Of a stretch of DNA of 64,000 nt, positions 43,559 through 52,730 are shown one piece after another (positions within the stretch are counted from its first letter, which is position 1; every line of letters starts with the position of its first letter). The DNA lies in the NCBI GenBank assembly GCA_963662605.1, contig OY759785.1, forward strand, positions 3,782,001 through 3,846,000. The letters run 5' to 3'. Source of the stretch: G963662605 sp963662605 (GTDB lineage Bacteria > Bacteroidota > Ignavibacteria > Ignavibacteriales > Ignavibacteriaceae). Below the pieces are notes generated by a model that made no database searches, was not told where the DNA came from, and was given only the letters and a program-made list of their open reading frames with translations. The position numbers were made by a program, and so were the translations under genes.

Positions 43559-43900
43559 TCAGAAACTACTTATAGCGTCTGCTTTATTATCGAATATTTC
43601 GAAGACTTTATACAGTCTGGTCAGTTCAAACATCGCACGGACGGGTGGCTGCAATCCGAGAATTTTAATGTCGCCTTTAAGTGATGTGATTTTTTTCAGT
43701 CCGGATACTATTGCACCGAGAAAAGAGCTATCAACAAACTCAACCTTGGAAAAATCAACGATGATTTTTTTTGTGTTGCCGTTTTCGATCACGTTGAGAA
43801 AATCAGCCTTGAATTCTTTGGCTGTTTCAACGGTTGCTCGTTTTTCCGATAACTCCAGAATCAAAATCCCTTGCTCTTCGGAAGTCGTGTATTGTGCCAT
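43559..43900 (-). CDS. STAS-domain anti-sigma factor antagonist
   Basis: The protein has 113 residues, a full STAS fold: GILILELSEKRATVETAKEF, KKIIVDFSKVEFVDSSFLGA, then LKGDIKILGLQPPVRAMFEL and TRLYKVFEIFDN. The phosphorylatable serine is Ser58 or Ser59 in VDSSFLGA. A strong AGGAGC ribosome site precedes the ATG. It pairs with the RsbW-like ATPase 58 bases downstream and heads the exopolysaccharide cluster. The output target (a sigma factor or a transferase) is not encoded nearby. Confidence 0.88.
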   Translation of the reverse strand: MAQYTTSEEQGILILELSEKRATVETAKEFKADFLNVIENGNTKKIIVDFSKVEFVDSSFLGAIVSGLKKITSLKGDIKILGLQPPVRAMFELTRLYKVFEIFDNKADAISSF

Positions 43901-43981
43901 TTAGGAGCTCCTTCTTTTCATAGGTAAGTATCAGATTTCAATGTGTAAATTGATTTATTTTTTCCGTAAAGTCAATAAATA

Positions 43982-44779
43982 TTAGGTATTTTTAAGGTTT
44001 TTTGACAATTTCTTCGACTTTCGTATCACTGAGACGACTAAAAACAGTATTACGAGATATGCCGTCCTGATAATTTCGGTTGAAAAGCCTTTCATGGCGA
44101 TAAATCCGTCCCAATTTTCGTAATTCTTCCCTAAAAATATCTTTACAAGCATTTCGCTCTGAGTTCCGAATATCAAGATAGCAGACCAGATAACAAAAAA
44201 CAGAAGTAAAGAGAATTCTATCCAATTAGCAGCCTTATATGTAAGCATTGCAGCCATAAGAATAACAAGTACTACACCGGCAATGCTGTAAACCGGTGCA
44301 GGAGCGGCCAAAGGGATGAAGGCCGGAGTGGCAATGATAATTAAAAAAAGCAGAATATAAATAAATGATGCTTTCAACTGCGTCGTTTTCTTGAGAACGT
44401 AGTATAGCATGATAAGCTGCGGTAAATTCCAGATGAAATATAACGGCATATCTATAACTGATGATACGCCAAGCTCAAAAAAATTATCGTTTTTTTGAAA
44501 CACCGCTATTCCCGGCGCTAACAAGGCGAACGGAATGCCTGCCGAGATAAGCAATAAAATAAACAGGCCGATATGTCTGCCCCATGAATACTGCGCAGGC
44601 CTGAATGCAATCTCAACTGCATCAGACAGAAAAAACAATCCGGGAATAACTACACAGATATGGAAGCGGAAACCAAGCAGGATAAGGAATGGAGAAAGTC
44701 CGGCAAATTGCAAGCCTATAGCCGCACCCGCGGAGATGATCGCAGAAACAAATAACTTTGCGAGAATTTTTCCGTTCAT
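43982..44779 (-). CDS. Polytopic membrane protein of unknown function
   Basis: The protein has 265 residues and about eight hydrophobic segments (LFVSAIISAGAAIGLQFAGL, HIGLFILLLISAGIPFALLA, FIYILLFLIIIATPAFIPLA, IAGVVLVILMAAMLTY, FSLLLFFVIWSAILIF, TAYLVILFLVVSVI). It ends in a basic tail, KSKKLSKNLKN. No family signature or catalytic motif is recognised. Its start overlaps the DUF2231 gene stop by 4 bases, so the two membrane proteins are translationally coupled and probably work together. Confidence 0.65.
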   Translation of the reverse strand: MNGKILAKLFVSAIISAGAAIGLQFAGLSPFLILLGFRFHICVVIPGLFFLSDAVEIAFRPAQYSWGRHIGLFILLLISAGIPFALLAPGIAVFQKNDNFFELGVSSVIDMPLYFIWNLPQLIMLYYVLKKTTQLKASFIYILLFLIIIATPAFIPLAAPAPVYSIAGVVLVILMAAMLTYKAANWIEFSLLLFFVIWSAILIFGTQSEMLVKIFLGKNYENWDGFIAMKGFSTEIIRTAYLVILFLVVSVIRKSKKLSKNLKNT

Positions 44780-45270
44780 TTTATACCACTTGACTGGTTG
44801 TGCATCATTTCAGTACCGACGCCTCTTTTGAAAACCAAGGCTCCGCCTTCCTTTGCTGTTAAGAAAATCAAGACACATCCCGCCATTGCAATTAAAACCG
44901 ACACATATCCTGCATATTTCATAATCGTTGCAGGAAGCTGTATCTTCTTTTTTTTGATAACAATGTAAGCCCTTACGACAACCCACAATATATAAAACCA
45001 GATGGTAATATTCGCTAATGATTCATGCCCGGCAGTTACGGCAGCGCCAAAACTTTTCCCGGCAATCTGTGCGGAATAATTTCCCGTAACGGCGGCAGCC
45101 AGAAGTCCGGCAACACCCGCCGATAGAAAGACAAATGCCGCCTGATACAATTTCTCTTTTCCGGAAAAAGCAGCGGCAATCTCAAATACTGCGTAGACAA
45201 TCAACAATACTATCGGGAAGTGGACAACTGAAGGGTGCAAGGGAACGGAGTAAGCTATTATTGCAGGCAT
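44776..45270 (-). CDS. DUF2231 membrane protein
   Basis: The protein has 164 residues and four membrane segments. The DUF2231 hallmark LHPSVVHFPIVLLIVYAVFE with the conserved His residues is at the N-terminus. AGVAGLLAAAVTGNYSAQIA and a second His in VTAGHESLANITIWFY follow, as in relatives that may bind haem or metal in respiratory contexts. Function is not established. It lies 7 bases after truA and is coupled to the following membrane gene. Confidence 0.75.
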   Translation of the reverse strand: MPAIIAYSVPLHPSVVHFPIVLLIVYAVFEIAAAFSGKEKLYQAAFVFLSAGVAGLLAAAVTGNYSAQIAGKSFGAAVTAGHESLANITIWFYILWVVVRAYIVIKKKKIQLPATIMKYAGYVSVLIAMAGCVLIFLTAKEGGALVFKRGVGTEMMHNQSSGIK

Positions 45271-45277
45271 AGGGACA

Positions 45278-46006
45278 TCAATACTTAATTTCTGTGAGAT
45301 ATAGCCCCTGCGCGGGAACTGAATAACCCGCCCGCACTCTGTCTTTACTTTGAAATACTTCGTCTATCCATGATTCCGGATAATTATTTTTTTCAGCAGT
45401 CAGTATTGTTCCGACAACTGCCCGCACCATCCCGTGCAAAAACCGGTTTGCTTGAATGCGAAAAGTCAGGATTTCATCCTGCAGTTCCCACCCCGCGTCC
45501 ATAACAGTACAGAGGCAATGCTCTGTCTGCGGCAGCTCCTTTGCAAACGCTTCAAAATCATGCTCGCCAAGAAACTTTTTCGAAAGCGTCTCTAATTGAG
45601 CAATGTTAACGTCATGGGGATATAGATATGTGTGCTTGTAAAAAAATGGTGATTTCATTCTGGTAATCAAATACCGGTAAGAGCGGGATTTTGCATCGAA
45701 CCGTGAATGAAATTCCTCGTGTACTTTTTCAACAGACCTTATAGAAATATCTTTCGGCAGTATTCCATTCAGCGAATGTGAGAAACGGTATGGATCAATT
45801 TCCACCTCTGTCCTGAAATTCGCGACTTGTCCGAGCGCATGAACACCTGCATCAGTTCTGCCCGCCCCTATCAGATTAACCCTCTCCTTGACAAGTACTT
45901 CAATCGCGCGGACGATTTCTTCCTGCACGGTTTTAGCATTTTGCTGAAACTGCCATCCGTGATAGTCCGAACCGTCGTATTGAATTGTAAGCTTATAATT
46001 ATTCAT
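45278..46006 (-). CDS. truA: tRNA pseudouridine synthase A
   Basis: The protein has 242 residues. It isomerises uridines 38-40 of the tRNA anticodon arm. The N-terminal YKLTIQYDGSDYHGWQFQ is followed by the catalytic loop IGAGRTDAGVHALGQVANF with its Asp. FHSRFDAKSRSYRYLI and ANRFLHGMVRAVVGTIL complete the signature. Length is normal. It lies in the long minus-strand run between the M41-like gene and DUF2231, without obvious functional linkage to its neighbours. Confidence 0.96.
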   Translation of the reverse strand: MNNYKLTIQYDGSDYHGWQFQQNAKTVQEEIVRAIEVLVKERVNLIGAGRTDAGVHALGQVANFRTEVEIDPYRFSHSLNGILPKDISIRSVEKVHEEFHSRFDAKSRSYRYLITRMKSPFFYKHTYLYPHDVNIAQLETLSKKFLGEHDFEAFAKELPQTEHCLCTVMDAGWELQDEILTFRIQANRFLHGMVRAVVGTILTAEKNNYPESWIDEVFQSKDRVRAGYSVPAQGLYLTEIKY

Positions 46007-46021
46007 ATGGAGAAGTTAATT

Positions 46022-46552
46022 TCAGTTAAGCGTTTTATTAAAATTTTCGAATACCGATGCTATTTCGTACGAGTTCAGCTGAAGCGGCGTTCTGCAAATA
46101 AGGCTGTACACGAGAATCCTTACCAACTGCCAGTTTTCGTCAGATTGCAATTCAGAATAAACACTTGCAATTTCATCTTGAAGATTGAATTTATACTTTT
46201 CTGCAATATGCCCGGCCTTTAAATAATCAGTTCCGTTCAGCTCAAGTACAATATTTGTTTCGTTTCGTGACGGATGAGCAAGAATGTATTCTGAAATCAT
46301 TCCGGAAATGAGTATCCGGAAAACTTTCCCGGCAATATTGCGTTCCTTTTCCGGATTCACTACCGTGTACTCATTAGCAGGCTTATCGTAAAGAACGGAT
46401 ATTGCTATTTCTTCGTCAGCGTGATAATTAATAATTGCCGAGCCGTTACCGGCTTCATCAATTGCAATCCTATCGCAATCATAACCGAGAGTATGAGCTG
46501 TTACCGCATGCCCTGCTTCATGGAAACACGCAAGGATAAGCAAGTCCGTCAT
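46022..46552 (-). CDS. Small HEAGH-motif protein (M41-like)
   Basis: The protein has 176 residues. ILACFHEAGHAVTAHTLGYD near residue 10 contains HExxH in the form typical of FtsH-type M41 peptidases, but there is no AAA domain or membrane segment. The remaining part (GKVFRILISGMISEYILAHP with the following helices) could correspond to the M41 helical bundle, where a third metal ligand would be expected further on. Function is unknown; a stand-alone metallopeptidase-like fold is the best guess. It lies between dut and truA with spacings under 20 bases. Confidence 0.55.
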   Translation of the reverse strand: MTDLLILACFHEAGHAVTAHTLGYDCDRIAIDEAGNGSAIINYHADEEIAISVLYDKPANEYTVVNPEKERNIAGKVFRILISGMISEYILAHPSRNETNIVLELNGTDYLKAGHIAEKYKFNLQDEIASVYSELQSDENWQLVRILVYSLICRTPLQLNSYEIASVFENFNKTLN

Positions 46553-46560
46553 ATATTATA

Positions 46561-47019
46561 TCAGGCTCTGCCTGTGTGTCCGAAACCGCCCTCATTGCGG
46601 CTCGTCAAGTTCAAATCATCAACTTCAACTAATGAAGCATGATACACTTTCGAAAGAACAAGCTGGGCAATTCTATCGCCTCTTTTAATAACGAATGCTT
46701 CTTTCCCGTGATTGATTAAAATTATTTTCACTTCACCGCGATAATCCGAATCAATCGTTCCGGGAGCATTAAGAATGGTGACGCCATGCTTTGCAGCTAA
46801 TCCGCTTCTGGGGCGCACCTGAATTTCGTATCCCGTGGGGATTTCAACGGAAATATTTGTCGGAATGAGTCCGAATTCTCCCGGACGCAAAGTGTATTCA
46901 CTTTCAATTGCTGCGCGGATGTCCATCCCCGCCGCTTCCGGCGTAGCATATGCAGGCAGATCAACATCGTCAAATAAGCCGGAGAGTCGTTTAATTTTTA
47001 ATTCTAATTTCTCAATCAT
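46561..47019 (-). CDS. dut: dUTP diphosphatase
   Basis: The protein has 152 residues and is a trimeric dUTPase. All five motifs are present: EAAGMDIRAAIES (1), RPRSGLAAKHG (2), LNAPGTIDSDYRGEVKIIL (3), KRGDRIAQLVLSKV (4) and the C-terminal RNEGGFGHTGRA (5), the P-loop-like lid. It converts dUTP to dUMP and limits uracil incorporation into DNA. Its start overlaps the stop of the upstream flippase by 4 bases. Confidence 0.96.
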   Translation of the reverse strand: MIEKLELKIKRLSGLFDDVDLPAYATPEAAGMDIRAAIESEYTLRPGEFGLIPTNISVEIPTGYEIQVRPRSGLAAKHGVTILNAPGTIDSDYRGEVKIILINHGKEAFVIKRGDRIAQLVLSKVYHASLVEVDDLNLTSRNEGGFGHTGRA

Positions 47020-48488
47020 GCCTGAGTCCTTCGCCGTAAAACAATTCTTTGAAATATCTGAATAAACGATGTGTACTGCACAACCCGGAACAGGAACAAC
47101 AGAACAACAAAAAACATAAAAAGCGCCGTACGCAAAACAAAACGGGTGTTCCAGAATTGCATGTTGGCGTAATAAAGTCCTGCGGTTATACTGACCGCAA
47201 GAAGCAACCCGAGAAGTTTCTTTCCTTCATACTTAATCGGATAAATTTTATTCGAGACAAGATAAAATCCGATTGCCATAAGCGCGTAACTGATAAGTGT
47301 TGCAAATGCTGCACCGGTTATGTTCAATTTCGGAATAAGCAGAAAATTTGCAAGAACGTTAGATGCCGCACCGATACTCATGATAACCGGGAACACTCCG
47401 CTTTTCTCCTTAATAAACAGTCCCGCCGCAAAGTTCACATAAAAACCGTTAAGCAGGTAAGCGAGCAAAACGATGGGGACGATGTTCAGCCCTCCCCAGT
47501 ATGCTTTACCGATAAGAGAGAATCCCCAAAACCGGTGCATAGCAATATCGTTGATAAACAGAGACAGGAACACCAGAATAACACAGCCTATCGCTGTAAA
47601 GTACGTGAATACCGACGAGAATATTCCTTTGGCATTTACATCTTTTGAATTCTCAAGAAAGAAGGGCTGCCACGCGTACTGGAACATTGAAACGTACAGC
47701 ATCATAAAAATTCCGAGCCGGTAATTTGCCTGATAAATACCGAGCGTGTTCAGATTGGTCAGCTTCTCAACGATCGGCCGGTCAATTACTTGCATAAACA
47801 TTGAGGCAATTCCCGCGGGCAAATACGGCAGGCCGAATGCCAAGAGTTTTTTCAGTACTGTTTTGTCAATTTTGAACTTGAATAGTTTTCTCATTTCAGG
47901 CACGAGCATAACCAAAGAGAACACCGATGCGACCAGATTACTGATAAATACCGCCTCTATTCCCTTTTTCATTACCGCGATTAATATCACATTCAAAGCA
48001 ACATTGATGAGAATGTTGCCGAGTCGTATTCCGGAAAAGCGAAGTGCTTTTTTCTCAAGCCGGAGCGTGATATACGGGAGCTGCGCAATTGCATCAAGAA
48101 ATAGTATTACCCCCGTGTAATAAAATAAGTACGAGTACTCCGGCGGAATACCAAGTACTTGCGCGAGAATAGATTTTCCAAAGACGAGGAGCAGGCTCAG
48201 CACAACATCAGCAACAAACAGCGGTCCGAATGCAGATGAAAAGATAATGGAGTGTTTTTCCTTGGATTCGGTTCCTGCAAATTTCAAATACGCTGAATCC
48301 ATACCGAAGAGAAAAACAATATTCAGCAGTGCAAAAAGAGCGTAAATGTTTGTTACGATACCGTAGTGCGCGGGAATAAAAAAGTGTGTGTAAACCGGCA
48401 TGAGAAGAAAATTGATAAACCGCCCGACTATGGTACTGATACCATAAACAAGGGTGTCTTTTGTCAGTTGTTTTAGTTTATCTCTCAT
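47016..48488 (-). CDS. Polysaccharide biosynthesis flippase-like membrane protein
   Basis: The protein has 490 residues with about fourteen hydrophobic segments. The start DTLVYGISTIVGRFINFLLM and the pattern LIPKLNITGAAFATLISYAL are typical of Wzx/MviN-like exporters of lipid-linked oligosaccharides. This is the second flippase of the window and may serve the glycosyltransferases encoded at 50-55 kb. It lies between nadC and dut in a mixed minus-strand run. Confidence 0.85.
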   Translation of the reverse strand: MRDKLKQLTKDTLVYGISTIVGRFINFLLMPVYTHFFIPAHYGIVTNIYALFALLNIVFLFGMDSAYLKFAGTESKEKHSIIFSSAFGPLFVADVVLSLLLVFGKSILAQVLGIPPEYSYLFYYTGVILFLDAIAQLPYITLRLEKKALRFSGIRLGNILINVALNVILIAVMKKGIEAVFISNLVASVFSLVMLVPEMRKLFKFKIDKTVLKKLLAFGLPYLPAGIASMFMQVIDRPIVEKLTNLNTLGIYQANYRLGIFMMLYVSMFQYAWQPFFLENSKDVNAKGIFSSVFTYFTAIGCVILVFLSLFINDIAMHRFWGFSLIGKAYWGGLNIVPIVLLAYLLNGFYVNFAAGLFIKEKSGVFPVIMSIGAASNVLANFLLIPKLNITGAAFATLISYALMAIGFYLVSNKIYPIKYEGKKLLGLLLAVSITAGLYYANMQFWNTRFVLRTALFMFFVVLLFLFRVVQYTSFIQIFQRIVLRRRTQA

Positions 48489-48513
48489 AGCAGCGGGGTT
48501 ATCGAACCTTTCC

Positions 48514-49362
48514 TTAAACCATTTGCAATTCTAAAGAAATATCGAGCGCTTTAATGCTATGTGTAATAGCACCGACAGAGATAAAGTCTACTCCTGTTAG
48601 AGCAATGTCTCTGATAGTATCTATATTCACGCCGCCTGATGCTTCGGTTTTGAAGGTGTCTCCAATTATCGCTACGGCCGTCCGCATGTTTTCAAGCGTG
48701 TAGTTATCAAGCATTACTATATCAACGGGAAGCGGCATGATTTCACGCACTTCATCAAGCGTTGATGTTTCAACTTCAATTTTATAACCCGGATAATGCG
48801 CATCGCGGTAACGGGCACAGCGCATCACCGCTTCGGTTATTGAACCGGCGACCTGAATGTGATTGTCCTTAATCAGAAACATGTCGTATAAGCCGATACG
48901 ATGATTCTCACCGCCGCCGGACTTTACTGCCATCTTATCAAGCAGTCGCAATCCAGGAACAGTTTTCCGCGTATCGAGTATTTTCGCTTTTGTGCCTTGC
49001 AGCTTTTCAACATATTCGTGCGTCGCGGAGGCAATGCCGCTCATTCTTTGTGAAAAGTTTAACGCTGTTCTCTCCGCAGTCAGCAGAGAGGCGGCAGGAC
49101 CTGATAACTTCGCGGCAATATCTCCATACCTTACCGGAGTTCCATCAGGTATCAATTTTTCAAACACAATCGAATCATCAACAAGGGAGAAAACCCTCGC
49201 GGCCACATCTAATCCGGCGACAACACCGGCGGCTTTTATAATAAACTCTCCGGTCGCTTTTTCATTGTTTGAAAATATTGCAGCAGTCGTAATATCTTCT
49301 TTACCTTTGTCTTCGTTTAGAGCGGTTGCTATGATTTGATCTATAATGCTGTCTTTATTCAT
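48514..49362 (-). CDS. nadC: Nicotinate-nucleotide pyrophosphorylase (carboxylating)
   Basis: The protein has 282 residues from the ATG at 49362 (MNKDSIIDQIIATALNEDKG), which overlaps the stop of the thioesterase gene; an open frame upstream adds no family sequence. It converts quinolinate and PRPP to nicotinate mononucleotide in NAD synthesis. TAERTALNFSQRMSGIAS, ILDTRKTVPGLRLLDKMAV, GGGENHRIGLYDMFLIKDNH, VDIVMLDNYTLENM and the C-terminal EASGGVNIDTIRDIALTGVD are the family's active-site segments. nadA and nadB are not nearby. Confidence 0.95.
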   Translation of the reverse strand: MNKDSIIDQIIATALNEDKGKEDITTAAIFSNNEKATGEFIIKAAGVVAGLDVAARVFSLVDDSIVFEKLIPDGTPVRYGDIAAKLSGPAASLLTAERTALNFSQRMSGIASATHEYVEKLQGTKAKILDTRKTVPGLRLLDKMAVKSGGGENHRIGLYDMFLIKDNHIQVAGSITEAVMRCARYRDAHYPGYKIEVETSTLDEVREIMPLPVDIVMLDNYTLENMRTAVAIIGDTFKTEASGGVNIDTIRDIALTGVDFISVGAITHSIKALDISLELQMV

Positions 49363-49765
49363 AATACTTTTTAATTGCGTTAATAAAAATTTCCGGGGGC
49401 TTGCAGGCACGCATCGTATCCGCCCGGATAAACACCAATTCGACATATCCTGTTAAAATAACAACGTTTCTGGCAACGCTCCAGATAGTGTGATCAATAT
49501 GCACAACCAATCTCGGAATTTCAACAAGCTTCGTCTCTATTTCTAATTCCTCATCATAAAACGCGGCGTTTTTATAATCTATGTGCACTTTATGAACCGG
49601 CATATGATAGCCGCTTTCTTCGATTGATTTGTACGTCAGCCCAATTTCCCGCATCATTTCGGAACGGCCGACTTCAAAGTACTCAAAGTATTTACCGTTA
49701 TAGACAAATTTCATCTGGTCGGTATCTGCATACCGCACACGAACTGTGGTTTTAGATTGTAACAT
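49355..49765 (-). CDS. Acyl-CoA thioesterase of the 4-hydroxybenzoyl-CoA thioesterase/YbgC type
   Basis: The protein has 136 residues, a hot-dog fold. TVRVRYADTDQMKFVYNGKY contains the catalytic Asp region (YADTDQMKFVYNG), followed by YFEYFEVGRSEMMREIGLTY. It is similar to YbgC, which acts on short or acyl-carrier-bound thioesters near the membrane. The gene follows accA by 9 bases and overlaps nadC. Confidence 0.88.
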   Translation of the reverse strand: MLQSKTTVRVRYADTDQMKFVYNGKYFEYFEVGRSEMMREIGLTYKSIEESGYHMPVHKVHIDYKNAAFYDEELEIETKLVEIPRLVVHIDHTIWSVARNVVILTGYVELVFIRADTMRACKPPEIFINAIKKYYE

Positions 49766-49774
49766 TACTCAGCC

Positions 49775-50725
49775 TTATTCAATAACTTTTCCCATACCGG
49801 AAAATTTCTCGATACGCTCATCAATAAGTTTTTCGGGGCGCATTCGTACTAATCGCGGTAGTTCTTTCAGAATCGCAGCTTTAACATTTGCGGCGGACTC
49901 CTCGTAATTTTTATGTGCGCCACCAAGAGGTTCCGGGATAATTGAATCAATGACATTGAATTTAATAAGATCTTCCGCTGTCAACTTTAATGCTTCAGCA
50001 GCTTGTTCCTTGTAATCCCAGCTCCTCCATAAAATACTGGAGCAGGATTCCGGACTGATGACCGAGTACCAGCAATTCTCCATCATTAAAATCTTGTCAC
50101 CAACGCCGATACCAAGAGCGCCGCCGCTGGCACCCTCGCCGATTATAACGACGATCACCGGAACGCGAAGTCTGCTCATTTCAAGCAGGTTTCTTGCAAT
50201 AGCTTCACCCTGCCCGCGCTCTTCCGCCTCCATACCGGGGAAAGCTCCCGGAGTATCAATAAAAGTTATGACCGGCTTGTTGAATTTTTCTGCAAGTTTC
50301 ATCAGCCGCAATGCTTTACGGTATCCTTCGGGATTCGGCATGCCGAAATTACGGAATACATTTGATTTCGTATCCCGCCCTTTCTGGTGGCCGATTAACA
50401 TTACCTTATAATCATCAATTTTAGCGAAACCGCCGACAATAGCTTTGTCATCTTTATAACCGCGATCTCCGTGGAGTTCAATAAAATCCTTTGTTATAAG
50501 AGGAATATAATCAAGTGTATACGGGCGCTCGGGATGACGTGCTAATTGAACGCGCTGCCATCTCGTTAAATTTTTGTATACGTTCTCCTTTAATTCCTGA
50601 ACTCTCTTTTCAATGACCGCGACTTCCTTATCAATATTCAGCGTGTCGGATAGTTTCCGCATCTCGGCGAGCTTTTCTTCAAGCTCGGCAATCGGTTTCT
50701 CGAAATCTAATATTGTCTTTGCCAT
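49775..50725 (-). CDS. accA: Acetyl-CoA carboxylase carboxyltransferase subunit alpha
   Basis: The protein has 316 residues. It forms the carboxyltransferase with AccD and makes malonyl-CoA for fatty-acid synthesis. The start ILDFEKPIAELEEKLAEMRK and the crotonase-fold segments GDRGYKDDKAIVGGFAKID, PEGYRKALRLMKLAEKF, ITFIDTPGAFPGMEAEERGQ and VVIIGEGASGGALGIGVGD are diagnostic. accD is not in the window. It lies 7 bases after the GT2 fusion gene and in front of the thioesterase gene. Confidence 0.96.
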   Translation of the reverse strand: MAKTILDFEKPIAELEEKLAEMRKLSDTLNIDKEVAVIEKRVQELKENVYKNLTRWQRVQLARHPERPYTLDYIPLITKDFIELHGDRGYKDDKAIVGGFAKIDDYKVMLIGHQKGRDTKSNVFRNFGMPNPEGYRKALRLMKLAEKFNKPVITFIDTPGAFPGMEAEERGQGEAIARNLLEMSRLRVPVIVVIIGEGASGGALGIGVGDKILMMENCWYSVISPESCSSILWRSWDYKEQAAEALKLTAEDLIKFNVIDSIIPEPLGGAHKNYEESAANVKAAILKELPRLVRMRPEKLIDERIEKFSGMGKVIE

Positions 50726-50732
50726 ACGTTCA

Positions 50733-52730
50733 TCATCTCATAAATATTTTCATAAATGTTTTCGACACAATTTCAACATCTAACCAAACGTTGTGGTTCC
50801 TCGCGTAAAATATATTCAGCTTTTCCCGACTCTGGGAGTCTTCCTCTTCAGTGAACCACAATCCTGTTAATCCCGGTTTGCCGATAATTTGCTCTTCTTT
50901 TTCAGATGGTTCTTTTGCTCCAACAATGCTCCACGAACCGCGCAAAACAGAAGCCGTATTATAAATAATTCTTCGATATTCTTCAGATTTCCCCAGCTTC
51001 CTTAAAAATACGGCAGCAAAGGGTTTTACGAGGAAAAGAATTATCAGCGCCCCGGCTAAATCAAATAATCGCTTGATAATTCTATTTGACGGATTAAAAA
51101 GATTGTATGAAAGGTCAACCAACGGAATATCATCTAATAGGGAAACTTCAGTTTTCCCTACAAGATACTGCATATTGCTTCCGGCAACTTTGAAATCAAC
51201 ACCGGAGTTTTGCATAGCGCTGACGATTTTCATCATTTTAGCGTAGGAAAGATCATCAACCGAAAAAATAATCTCGCTTATTTTCCGCTCTTCAACAACC
51301 TTCTTTATCGTCTCCACGGTGCCGATGATCTCCACACCCTGCAATTTTTGTCCAAGCTCTTTATGGGTATTCCCGATGAATCCGGCGACGATATTTGTAT
51401 GAGTATTGGAGGCATTAAGTTTTTCGGCAATCTTCTGTGCAGTAGCAGTTGTTCCGACAACTATTGTTCTTTTGCTCGCGTACATATTATTGCCAACACC
51501 GATTCCCGCGCCGATTTTTGCCGCCGTTCTCCAAACAACCGAAAGAAGCAATGCACCGAAATATGCCATTAATAAAACCGCACGGCTGTATCCGAAGTCT
51601 TTAAAGAAGTACAAGGTTGCCGAAAGAAAAAAGAAGCTCGCCACAGTTGCAAAGAACGTACGCAGGATAGAAAGTTTTTCCCGAGAATAGTTTCCGACCA
51701 GAATGCCTATAAAAATGTGAAATGTAACAGGAACAAGGTAGACATATATATCTGCCGAATCAGGGAAGCCTCTCCAGTAATTAAAATACTGATAGCTTCG
51801 TTCCGATAGAAAGAGAGATATGTTAAAAACAAGAAAGTCAACTATCATAGCCCAGAACGCCAGCTTCCATCGTCCGAAGAACGCGAGAAACTCCCGCGCG
51901 CTTATAGCCAAAGATAAGACTGCTTCGCCTAAAAAGGATGCCGCCAGATGTTTACGCACGAACAAACGCATTGCGCCGTAAAAAATTCGTGTTTCATCAA
52001 TGCTGCTTCGCTTTGTGCTTTCACCCTTGTAATGGATTATCTGAGTTGAATGCACGTAGAAAACTTTATGGCCGGCTTTCTGTGTCCGGTAACACCAATC
52101 GAGATCCTCGCCATACATAAAAAACTGTTCGTCAAGTCCGCCGATAGAATCATACAGTTCGCGCCGGATCATCATAAACGAACCCGATATTGCGTCAACC
52201 TCATATGTTTTATTTTCGTTCAGGTAGGTCAGATTGTAGCGTGCAAAAATGCGGCTCTTTGGGAAGAACGACCCGAGTCCGGTAACTTTGCAGAAAGATG
52301 TCCATATTCCCGGAAAGCTTCTCCGGCACGCGAGCTGCAAGGTGCCATCGGGATTGAGAATTTTGCATCCGGCCATGCCGACTTCGGGATGCTGACGTAG
52401 AAAATTTATCATCACCTCAAACGTATTTTCGCTGACAAGCGTATCGGGATTTAACAGAAGAATAAATTTCCCCTTCGCTTCTTTCAGTCCGAGGTTGTTG
52501 GCTTTGCTGAACCCCAAATTAACGGAACTCTCGATAAGCTTTACCGATGGGAAATACTGCTTCAACATTTCAACACTTCCATCGTCAGACGCATTATCAA
52601 CAACTATTGTTTCAACCAGAAGTCTGGATGATGCTTTGACGATTGAAGTCAGTAAATTTTGAAGAAATTCCTTAACGTTATAATTAACGATGATTATTGA
52701 GAGATCCAACCTAAGCCTATAATTTACCAA
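50733..52730 (-). CDS. GT2 glycosyltransferase fused to a degenerate polyprenyl phosphosugar transferase-like protein
   Basis: The protein has 665 residues. The GT2 domain (1-260) shows LSIIIVNYNVKEFLQNLLTS, ETIVVDNASDDGSVEML, NLGFSKANNLGLKEAKG, LLLNPDTLVSEN (DxD) and FMYGEDLDWCYR, as in rhamnosyltransferases. Membrane helices and a CoA-binding-like Rossmann module follow (RTIVVGTTATAQKIAEKL), as in WbaP-type proteins. The last part keeps NRIIKRLFDLAGALIILFLV, SWSIVGAKEP and GKPGLTGLW, but lacks the FRSM and DELPQ catalytic motifs, so transfer activity is unlikely. Only TTG starts (52730 or 52709) include the GT2 start; the gene overlaps the previous one by 14 bases, implying coupled translation. 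Confidence 0.8.
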   Translation of the reverse strand: MVNYRLRLDLSIIIVNYNVKEFLQNLLTSIVKASSRLLVETIVVDNASDDGSVEMLKQYFPSVKLIESSVNLGFSKANNLGLKEAKGKFILLLNPDTLVSENTFEVMINFLRQHPEVGMAGCKILNPDGTLQLACRRSFPGIWTSFCKVTGLGSFFPKSRIFARYNLTYLNENKTYEVDAISGSFMMIRRELYDSIGGLDEQFFMYGEDLDWCYRTQKAGHKVFYVHSTQIIHYKGESTKRSSIDETRIFYGAMRLFVRKHLAASFLGEAVLSLAISAREFLAFFGRWKLAFWAMIVDFLVFNISLFLSERSYQYFNYWRGFPDSADIYVYLVPVTFHIFIGILVGNYSREKLSILRTFFATVASFFFLSATLYFFKDFGYSRAVLLMAYFGALLLSVVWRTAAKIGAGIGVGNNMYASKRTIVVGTTATAQKIAEKLNASNTHTNIVAGFIGNTHKELGQKLQGVEIIGTVETIKKVVEERKISEIIFSVDDLSYAKMMKIVSAMQNSGVDFKVAGSNMQYLVGKTEVSLLDDIPLVDLSYNLFNPSNRIIKRLFDLAGALIILFLVKPFAAVFLRKLGKSEEYRRIIYNTASVLRGSWSIVGAKEPSEKEEQIIGKPGLTGLWFTEEEDSQSREKLNIFYARNHNVWLDVEIVSKTFMKIFMR

